Assembly (NCBI GenBank): GCA_023213315.1
Contig: JAKCPI010010649.1
Location: 21,105-85,104 of the forward strand
Length of the DNA stretch: 64,000 bases
Reading direction: 5' to 3'
From: Euborellia annulipes
Lineage: Eukaryota > Arthropoda > Insecta > Dermaptera > Anisolabididae
The position numbers and the translations under genes are program-made. Under the pieces are notes generated by a model. The model did no database searches, was not told where the DNA came from, and was given only the letters and a program-made list of their open reading frames with translations. How positions within the stretch are numbered: the stretch's first letter is position 1; the number at the start of each line of letters is the position of its first letter. Below are positions 56,187 through 64,000 of this stretch, piece after piece.

Positions 56187-57064
56187 TTATTATGAAAAGT
56201 ACGCTAGGAAGTGAAATTTATTTATCAATATTTATTATTAAACTAATAGTATCCATTGAAAGCATCTCTTTTATTTCTTTACTTTTTAGAGTGTATTATT
56301 TTGTATTGAACGATTTAGTTAAGCTCTTCAAAAGCCATTCGCAACATAGATCACTTGACTATCAACAAAAAATTCTCTATTTTATTTTATTTATTTTTTT
56401 TTTTTTGAAAGCTTCCAAAGGATTTTTTTTTGCATATATTTCAACTAACACAAATTCCCATGAGGGCTTTAGTTTTCCGCCACTATACTTAAAGTAACTC
56501 AGATTTACGCTCCTCCCCTGAAACAACGTCTAATTTGATTTCGCCTCTTGGACAATCTTCTCCATCCTTCACTGCCTTCGATCCTGGTTTCCTATATACA
56601 TCGACGTCCTATTTCTGACCTGATCCACCTTTTTTTTTTTTTTTTCTAACCAAGTAATCATTCCGGCTACAACGTTTTTCTCAGTTCCATTCTAAGATTC
56701 CACGCAATTCTGACCACGCCTTCCTCACTCTCGAATATCTCATTTTTTTTTCTTTCTTTTTCTCTTTATTATTTTTATGTTATATCCTTTCTTTCTTATT
56801 ATTGCAAAGAAACGATTTGTTTAGTTTACTATATTTTTTTTTTTTTTTTTTTTTGTTAATTTATATATGATGAAACTGCAGGTTATCATTCATTAGACCC
56901 TAAATCTAGTTGAATATATTTTATTTTCCCCCCAATTTTATTCAAAATTAATTCAAAACCACTTTATTCTTCAAAAATTCGATGTCGATATTTTAATGGA
57001 AATATTCGTTTTGAGGCAAAAAAAAAAAATAAGGACGCATCCAGCAGAGTTTTTTGGGAGGGGG
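56187..57064. other. no recognised gene; pyrimidine-rich patches
   Basis: The 101-codon frame at 56192-56497 is AT-rich with poly-Phe and no domain. C/T-rich DNA at 56500-56760 was read in all plus frames without a convincing domain. A family B-like block 'aaaattcgatgtcgatattt' lies at about 56975. Confidence 0.45.
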
Positions 57065-57130
57065 GGGAGGGGGTTGTAATTTGGTGTGACTGGTCGCACT
57101 ACACACAATTTTCTCTTACTTTCGGTAACT
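57065..57130 (-). repeat. family B palindrome half
   Basis: 'tttggtgtgactggtcgcac', 'tacacacaattttctcttac', 'tttcggtaact' is the left arm and loop of the family B terminal palindrome. It is next to a G-rich tract. Confidence 0.65.
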
Positions 57131-59671
57131 TAAATTTACATTCTGTACCTTTTTATCAGAATATAATCAACTTTTTAAGTATTAATTTTTAAAATTTTAT
57201 ATTAAAAATAAAATTTAATTTCCAAAAAAATATCTTTCTCAAAACCCGGGGGGACGGGGGGGGGGGGTAATTATCACCTTTGGGTATCCGCCCTTGGAGC
57301 AAAATGATCTATCTGTAAAATAAATTTTTTTATATTATGCATTTTTAAGAAGTGAACAAAAAAAAAAAAAAAAAAAAAAACTACATGCAATTTTCATTGA
57401 AAACAGTTAAATGGGCCAAATTGTTTGGGGGAATATGACATTTCGTTGGAGATGAGTTTAGTGATCTATAATCCTGTGTATTACGATAGTCTCTTCATAT
57501 TTTTTTTTTTTTTTTGTTTGTTAATTATTAATCTATATACAGAATGTATATATTTTGGAGGATTTCTTTTTTATTTATTTAAAGATAACTTTTTTATTTA
57601 TTACCCTTTGGCCTATACATCCTTTTTATTATAAAATATTTCCTTTATTTTTCGCCATCCTATTTAGGCTTTTGTGGGATCCTTATTTTTATGGACCACT
57701 GTTTTTTAAATCCAACAATTTTTTTTCTAAATAAAGATTGGCGTTTTGTTTTTATAGGTAAATATTATTACTTGACGGTACATATTAACACTGGTTATAC
57801 TACAAATGGAATGAAAAAAAAAGCGTAAAAAAAGATTGTTCTCGACATATCGTTTTTATCAGTAATGACTTAAATTATATATAAATTAAGGATTTGTCTG
57901 CGTATTGATCCAAACAAAACCTTTGAGTATTTGTATTTTCATGCTTTGTTTAATCAAAATAAAATTTTCAATCAAGTCAAATTAAAGAAACGAAGAAAAG
58001 ATAAAATATATTTATTATTTTAAATTATTAATGAACACTTAGATATTAAATACAATAGGTTGAATTCATAAAATTAGAAAAGTAAGGCAAGTTGCTCGCT
58101 GTTCTATTTAAAAATACACAATATTTTTTAATTAAAATTTGCAGAAAATATTCTCAAGTCCGCGAAATTTTTTTTTTTTTTTAATTATTAAGATTTTATT
58201 TCTAATATTATTCGAATAAACTTTTTTTTTAATTTGTATATTTAATGGGTCAATTTTTGCTATATTTTTGTTGGGTTGCCCCTTTGATTTAGCAGGCCAT
58301 ATCACGAATGTGTGTTTTTCTTATTATCTTGTCTAATTGTCTTCTAAAATTGAGATTTTCTGTTGTCAAAAAACATTTTATGGCTTTTTGCCATCTTGAT
58401 CTGTTTGGATAGAAATGATATATGTATATATTAATTGTGGGGGGTTGGTGTTGAAAAATTAAAATGTTTTTTATAAAATAATCGGGAGTTTTGAAATTTT
58501 TTTTTGAAAATTGATCTTTGTTGTTGTTTTTATTTTTTTTTTTATGTTTTTTTTGTGAAAATTCGGGGATTTTTCGGTTTATTTTTTTATTTTTGAAAAA
58601 ATTTTTTTTTTTATCATGTGTTAAATTTTAGGATGTCGAGATTCTAGAAAATGAAGAAAAATAATAATAATAATAATAGTTAGAGGTGGAAAATCGAGAA
58701 ATTTTTATGAAAAATTAGAAATTAGGTTAATATGAGGAGGAATGGGTGGGGGGTTTTGAAGAAATTGGAAAATATGGGGTAGGGGTTTGCTTATTTGGGG
58801 GGGGGGGGTTTTGTTTTTGTTTTTTTGGTTTGTTTTATTTTTTTTTTCTGTTGTTGTTTTTTTTTGTGGGGGGGTATATATATATATATATATATATGTG
58901 ATAAAACTTTCTCCTTTAATTTTTATTCAAAATATTTTTTTTTTAATATCTTTATATATGAAAAGTCAAAATTTCGCAATGCTATAAACAGTAGTGTATA
59001 GATTTGTTGGTATTATAGTCAGAAACGAACGAACGATCCTCTCTCTGTGTAGGGGAATCTCTTTCCAGTTACAGTAACGCTTTACATTCAGCGTTGGAAG
59101 CAGATAAAAGAGCGTAATGAAAAAAAACACAGAGACACAATTGCTGGAATTTATTTTCAATATCGATGACTCTTCGGATTCACTCCTATATTTCCTGATT
59201 CCTAATGAAACTAATCAATCCTCAATATATTGTTTTTTTCCCTCTCTTTCTCCCTTTTTCGATACAAAATTCACCAATTTAAAAAAATACCAACTTTTAA
59301 CATTTATGAAAAAAAAAATCATGAAAAATAAAAATGGAGATAAAAATTTAATTTAATAAAATAAATTAACTAATTTTTAAAATATAAAAAATTTTTATGA
59401 AAGCGTAGAGAGAAAAAACAGTAATTACATACTAAATACTTTAATATTTGTAAATTTTAAATATCTACTTTTAATATTTATGACTTAAATATTTTATTGC
59501 TCTCAATCTAAGTTATATTTTCTAGTCCAAACTCAAAATACCGAGAGAAAGCTAACAATTTATTAAAATATTATATATTTTTTTAATGGTGTCAAAGTTT
59601 TTAAAATTTTAAAATTTATTTCATTTCTAAAATGACTAAAATAAAAAACTTTACTAATATATATAAAGTGG
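57131..59671. other. low-complexity, locally G/T-rich region; no gene seen
   Basis: Contains an A23-type run at 57359-57380 and long T runs. From about 58380 to 58880 there is strong G+T strand bias, with G runs of 4-12. The frames at 58787-59001 are poly-Phe/Gly artefacts. 59002-59671 is AT-rich. Confidence 0.6.
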
Positions 59672-60092
59672 TCTTCAAAGATTTCAATGGAAAAATGAGA
59701 ATATACATTTTAAAGAGCATCTAAAAAATAATTGATTTTTGAATTTTAATCAAAATCGTTGGAGCAAATTTTGAGAAAATCGAAAAAAAAACTGAAAAAG
59801 TGCATCAGTAAAGTACAAGTACTCTTTTGTCGATTTTGTTCAAAAGCTTCGTGTCACGTCCCATGGGGGTGCCAAACTTAAATATAAAATTTCAACTTCC
59901 TAGCTCTTTTCGTTCTTGACATATTTTGTTCACAGACACACACAGAGATAGACCATGTCGCGAAAACCACTTTTTTAGATTCAGGGGACCTCAAAACGTG
60001 TATATCCGTCAAAATCTCGACATCGAATTTTCGACATGAATCCAATACTTTCTCTCTATATATTTTAACATATAAGGTAGAGAAAGTAAGAG
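59672..60092 (-). repeat. family B copy without terminal hairpin
   Basis: Starts in the body ('tcttcaaagatttcaatgg', 'tttaaagagcatctaaaaaa') and is well conserved through 'gtcgcgaaaaccactttttt' and 'gacatgaatccaatactttc' to the TA-rich end 'taaggtagagaaagta'. Confidence 0.8.
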
Positions 60093-60190
60093 AAAGTAAA
60101 AAGTAATAAGAAAAGACACTGCGTGGGCATAAGTGGGAATGAAAGGGAGGAGGAGTTTCTTTTTTCTCCTTTATTCTTTTATTAATTTCT

Positions 60191-60413
60191 GCTCAGGGGC
60201 CCACATCTTGTGGGTACGTGGATGGCGACCACGAGCTACCCGAGCTGACAGTCCTTCTGTTCTTTTCATGTCTGTCCCTTCCTTCTATATTTTCAACAGG
60301 CGTCAGGCCGTGTGACGGGCCGGCCTGTTCTATTCCTTCTGGTCGCAAAAAAAAAAAAAAAAAAAACATTACGCCGACCCTCACTGTTTGAATAAGGCTA
60401 GGAAAGAAGAAGA
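60191..60413 (+). mobile_element. SINE A, complete copy
   Basis: GCTCAGGGGCCCACATCTTG start, 'gtgggtacgtggatggcgac', 'gtgacgggccggcctgttct', an expanded A run, 'acgccgaccctcactgttt' and the tail 'gctaggaaagaagaaga'. A 15-bp duplication with two mismatches flanks it: TTCTTTTATTAATTT (60174-60188) and TTGTTTTATTAGTTT (60414-60428). Confidence 0.85.
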
Positions 60414-60584
60414 TTGTTTTATTAGTTTACATTACTGGTTACCTAACTCCCAGGCGTCCCTATAATTTTAAAAAATATTTTATTGCATAGATTAATCCAT
60501 TATTATTATTTTTTTTTTTCTTATAGACAAAAACGAAAGTTGTTTGATCTTTCTCTCAGATTCTTGTTCATCAAGTCAATCTAA

Positions 60585-60705
60585 AAAATAATTGATTTAT
60601 GAATTTCAATCAAGATTTTTAGAAAGAATTTAGAGAAAAGTAAAAAATAAAAAACTAAAAAAATATTGCAGTTAAGTACTAGTAACCGAATTTTCTCAAA
60701 CCTGA
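60585..60705 (-). repeat. family B fragment
   Basis: 'caatctaaaaaataattgat', 'ttatgaatttcaatcaaga', 'cagttaagtactagtaacc' match the body only. Confidence 0.65.
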
Positions 60706-60714
60706 AACTTATCA

Positions 60715-60808
60715 CAATTTCGTATTGGGACTGGAGTGCTGGAGAACTGATGTGCTTACATATAAATAAACAAACAAACTTACATTGCTCCTTTAATATA
60801 TAGTAAAA
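60715..60808 (-). mobile_element. Helitron-like 5' end fragment
   Basis: In minus orientation it reads TACTATATATTAAAGGAGCA, then 'gtaagtttgtttgtttattt'. This is the 'tactatattataaag...gtttgt' pattern of many Helitron 5' ends. No 3' end was seen, so it is tentative. Confidence 0.35.
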
Positions 60809-61155
60809 GATAATGAATACTATATAGCCTAAGGAGAATAAAAAGAAATAAAAAGAAATTTCAATAAATCTCTATATAACGGATTATCAAATATTATCAT
60901 TTTCACTTATCTTCTTTAAAAGATTATAAGATTATTTAATTTCAAAATTAGCATTTTAAAAAATAAAATAATTTTTAATGAAATTTTATGGGAAACGGTA
61001 GATTACATCCCACTCTTGTTCTTTCAATTACGAGGATGGTATTAAAATTTTTTTAATAATTCCCCACTTTCTCTATATTATTATTATAACACTAGCCTTC
61101 TAAACTAAATTCCATCAGAATACAAATAGAGTCATAAATATTTTAAATATATTTA
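60809..61155. other. AT-rich stretch, no gene seen
   Basis: No gene or clear repeat recognised. Confidence 0.55.
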
Positions 61156-61893
61156 CTAGCTTCGCCCCCTGGACTCCCAGCTGGCTGCGGTGAATACTCG
61201 CCTTTTCTTAATTAAGAGAAGCCGCACCCCCGTGGGCTTCGCGTCGAGACAGAGGGACTTCGCCCCCCTGGACCCCTCTCAGCTGACTTGGGCCGCCTGC
61301 GGCGGATCCTCGCCTTTTCTTAATTAAGAGAAGGCGCGCCCCCGTGGGCTTCGAGTCTAGACAGGGAGACTTCGCCCCCCTGGACCCCTCTCAGCTGACT
61401 TGGGCCCGCCTGCGGCGGATCCTCGCCTTTCTTAATTAAGAGAAGCCGCGCCCCCTTCGAGTCTAGACAGGGAGACTTCGCCCCCCTGGACCCCTCTTAG
61501 CTGACTAGGGCCCGTCTGCGGCGGACCCTCGCCTTTTCTTAATTATGAAAACAAAATTATTATTACTATTCCAATCCAGTGCCTGCTTTTCGGGTCGAAA
61601 ATTATTTTCCTGTAATCCCTAGAAGGTCCTCTTTAAGCATATAAAATTTCATTTCAAAATTCCAACGGGAAGTTTTTTTTTTTAATTTTCCTATCTCTCA
61701 ACAGAGATTAACTCCAATTACAGAGAGACATAGGCAATGGTTGGCAATTTTCACGGCAAGTGGGATTTGAACCAGAGTTGTGTAGCAACTCTAGATTTCG
61801 TAATCCGCAGCTTATCAGATTAGCCATGAGCCTAAAAAGAGCGTAAACGACAGACGGACAGACGGACGGACATTAGCGAATTATATAAATAGA
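61156..61893 (-). mobile_element. complete small Helitron with minisatellite and nested SINE
   Basis: On the plus strand it lies as A|CTAG...GA|T. CTAG at 61156-61159 is the 3' end in minus orientation, and the 5' end reads TCTATTTATATAATTCGC, next to 'taatgtccgtccgtctg'. Next to the 3' end are about 3.3 tandem units of 107-112 bp, marked by CTTAATTAAG at 61207, 61319 and 61431. They carry 'cttcgcccccctggacccct' and 'gggcttcgagtctagaca'. A minus-strand SINE (61673-61848) interrupts the 5' region. No Rep/helicase frame. Confidence 0.85.
61673..61848 (-). repeat. tRNA-derived SINE inserted in the Helitron
   Basis: The plus-strand T run at 61673-61683 is the A tail. The minus-strand head has 'gctcatggctaatctgataa' (box A region) and 'ctggttcaaatcccacttg' (box B). 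The Helitron sequence 'cctaacgggaagtt|gaagacagacgg' of the 55.6-kb copy is split here. Confidence 0.75.
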
Positions 61894-62050
61894 TTCCTTA
61901 AGTTAATTTTTCATTATAGGTAAAAATATATTCATTTATAGTGATAGTAATGGGAAGATTACCTCCCCTTCGAACAGCCTTAGCTCTCCATTTTTATCCC
62001 CTTCTTTTTTGGAATTATTCCAAGTTGGGATTTCTTGCCCCCCACTCCTT
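61894..62050. other. unassigned
   Basis: The 69-codon frame beginning at 61941 extends into the CRE segment. It has no domain. Confidence 0.4.
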
Positions 62051-62130
62051 CACTATCTCGAGTCATGAGATACATTACCTGCCTGTGACGTCACCCTTAG
62101 ACAAGCTGGCGCTTGTTTTTGAGGTCAGTC
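62051..62130. promoter_or_regulatory. CRE in a GC-richer patch
   Basis: TGACGTCA at 62086-62093 lies in 'gcctgtgacgtcaccctt', with 'ctcgagtcatgag' nearby. Motif-based only. Confidence 0.22.
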
Positions 62131-63134
62131 ATCTCGCCCTATACTTTTAGTTGAGAGATTCCTGTATTCAGTTATATATCTTTTTCACGCATTTCTCTTC
62201 CGGCAAACGAGGTTTTCTTTTAGAAACGAAATAATTTTAGGTGAATGTCTTCTCTCTAATTATTAGTATCTTAATATTATTATTGAAATTCAAAAATGAT
62301 ATCGGATTCTTAGAATATGAATGGATTAAAAACTCAGCTTGAAAGCCATTCATATACTAAATTGTTTGAAAAATAAATAGACATAATTTTAATAAGGTAG
62401 TGAAAAAAAGCAATATCGGGGTTTCGGTCCATTTTTCAGACCTTCTTCAGGATTGATTAGAAGAATGTCGTGAGTTTAGACACAATCCTTGGCATGGTCA
62501 AGTGGCATGGCCTCTGGTTCAAGAGATAAATAATTTTATTTTTATTTCCTCTAATGTTTGGTGATCAACCTAGGAGCTCGGTTGTTGAGTTTTTATTTGT
62601 TAGCCTAAAGCAGACATTTTTTCACTTCTCGCTATATAGAGGGAAATTTATATTACCAACGTTGTGCCAGCACTAAGCCTTTATTTATTATGCTATTAAT
62701 TAAAGTCTTCGTTACTAATAGTAGGTCTATAGAAAAATTTATAAAATTAGCCATTTATATTATTTCATTCATTGAGAATCAAAACGCTATTTGTATGTGT
62801 GCGTGTTAAAATAACTAAAACTAAAAAAACTAAATAAAAGTAAAAAACTCAATTGATTCTAAATTTCTATAGGCTCTGTGTATTTTAAATGTTGACTGCA
62901 TGAAATAAACTATGGTTATTTTTCAAAATTTCAATTTCATATTTGGATATTTTATAGACAATAGAGAAACCTAAATAAATACAAAATTTCATAAGAAATG
63001 GAAATTTTTTTTTAAATGTGTAAAAAAGTTCCAAAGGAGATAAGAACAAAGAGTCCTCAAAGCCAAAATAAATGTATTATTATATTATATTTTAAAATCA
63101 CTTTTGAATTTGTTATTTGGTGGCAATAACAGTT
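62131..63134. other. AT-rich stretch with one hammerhead-like motif
   Basis: On the minus strand at 62420-62450, CTGAAGAAGGTCTG, loop, TGGACC, GAAACC gives a strong GGTC/GACC stem between CTGAAGA and GAAAC. This is the best-formed single motif of this class. Otherwise no gene recognised. Confidence 0.45.
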
Positions 63135-63392
63135 TTTTCCTTCTTTGTCGATTTTCTCAAAATTCACTCTAATGATTTTAATTAAAATTTATAAATCATT
63201 TATTTTTTTATTTTTTAGTTCCTCTTTAAAATGTATATTCACATTTTTTCCTCAAAATTGTTTAAAGCACTCTTACGTAATAGAGAAGATAAGAGAAATA
63301 CTGTAATTACCGGTGTTACAGAAAAAGAACACAACTTTCAATTACCGAAGGTAAGAGAAAGTTGTGTGTTGTGTGATTAGTCACACCAGATA
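63135..63392 (+). repeat. family B, 3' part with terminal palindrome
   Basis: 'gtcgattttctcaaaattca', 'cctctttaaaatgtatattc', then the palindrome 'agaacacaactttcaattac' / 'ggtaagagaaagttgtgtgt' and 'agtcacaccagat'. The TA-rich end is missing. Confidence 0.78.
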
Positions 63393-63487
63393 TTTTATTT
63401 TGGAAAAAATATCATCTTTGGTTTCAACATTTCAAATTCTTCATTTTGGTGTCATTTTATTTTTAACTAAATCATAGAGTATTTATT

Positions 63488-63740
63488 GCTCAGGGGCCCA
63501 CATCTTGTGGGTACGTGGATGGCGACCACGAGCTACCCGAGCTGGGACAGGCAGTCTTTCAGTTCTTTAAATGTCTGTCTCTTTTCAACAGGCGTCAGAC
63601 CATGCGACGGGCCGGCCTGTTCTATTTCTTCCGGTAGTAAAAACGTATGATAGGGTTGGAGGGAATGGGTGAGGTCCGCCGACCCCGCTTCGCGGGACAA
63701 GGCGAGGAGAGAAGAAGAAAAGTAGAGTAGAAGAAGAAGA
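63488..63740 (+). mobile_element. SINE A, complete copy with perfect target duplication
   Basis: 253 bp, from GCTCAGGGGCCCACATCTTG to a long (GAA)n-rich tail at about 63700-63740. The 3' module is 'gaggtccgccgaccccgctt' and 'cgcgggacaaggcg'. A perfect 12-bp duplication AGAGTATTTATT flanks it (63476-63487 and 63741-63752). It has the longest tail of the copies here and is probably the youngest. Confidence 0.9.
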
Positions 63741-63924
63741 AGAGTATTTATTTGTTTATCATATACTTGTATTTAAAATCATAGCAAGCACAGCACCCAG
63801 CCTGAGGGAGCAACTCATCCCTTTAATCTATTAATATTTTTAAAGAAATAAAATAATTTAAATCATTAATTGTTATAATAATTTTTTAATACAGTGGGAA
63901 GCAAACTAAATAAATATCATCAAA
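63741..63924. other. AT-rich stretch, no gene seen
   Basis: Nothing recognised. Confidence 0.5.
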
Positions 63925-63957
63925 TATTTGGTGAGACCAGTCACACCAGATTTTTTA
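63925..63957 (+). repeat. family B palindrome remnant
   Basis: 'ggtgagaccagtcacaccag' followed by 'attttttaaa' is the right end of the terminal palindrome alone. Confidence 0.5.
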
Positions 63958-64000
63958 AATTAAAATGAATTTTTTCTTTAAATTCACCATTTAAAATTAT

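Noticed and set aside
56500..56760. Pyrimidine-rich segment as the end of a LINE protein
   Set aside because: Read in three plus frames; no FxxWxxLP-type motif or continuous frame was found.

Overview
The window looks like nuclear DNA from a repeat-rich, AT-rich arthropod, possibly a crustacean or chelicerate; the species cannot be named from sequence alone. The main evidence is one coding exon on the minus strand (50086-50225). It encodes the first half of an N-terminal Ig domain of the lachesin / Dpr-interacting-protein type and has a good splice acceptor and donor. No other host exon was recognised, so most of the window is probably intron or intergenic DNA. Nearly everything else that can be named is mobile-element sequence. 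There are no bacterial-type operons, no CRISPR array and no convincing rRNA or functional tRNA gene.

Layout: 1-9.2 kb holds AT-rich filler, two copies of an abundant non-coding repeat ('family B'), a pogo/Tigger-like MITE and an extreme homopolymer tract. A 117-bp minisatellite lies at 9.23-9.79 kb. From 10.8 to 24.4 kb there are Helitron ends, several MITEs with clear target-site duplications (mariner-like, two hAT), a SINE+MITE composite and many family B copies. From 25.6 to 39.1 kb there are tRNA-derived SINEs, a second SINE+MITE composite, a decayed mariner transposase, Harbinger-like and other MITEs, and two palindromic Penelope-like repeats. A moderate-GC segment at 39.5-39.9 kb carries a cluster of promoter-type motifs. 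From 41.4 to 47.5 kb there are two long palindromes that each carry a SINE, a 1.17-kb hAT-type element filled with a GC-rich minisatellite, and a 5'-truncated non-LTR retrotransposon with an open reverse-transcriptase frame. The Ig exon follows at 50.1 kb. From 51.4 to 64 kb there are paired SINEs, a nearly perfect 219-bp-arm palindrome with a 12-bp target-site duplication, two complete small Helitrons, more family B, and two more SINEs with target-site duplications.

Points that may be new: (1) family B, about 18 copies or fragments covering roughly 6-7 kb, with a different palindrome at each end sharing one 13-nt motif; (2) a SINE family (six copies, four with target-site duplications) whose 5' part resembles the internal promoter of 5S rRNA; (3) a composite of that SINE with a long-TIR MITE at the same internal position in two unrelated loci; (4) several palindromes with hammerhead-like CTGAWGA...GAAAC motifs, interpreted as Penelope-type terminal repeats; (5) minisatellites that have expanded inside a hAT element and inside Helitrons.

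All coordinates and motif comparisons were made by eye. Repeat boundaries without a stated target-site duplication are approximate, to about 10-20 bp.
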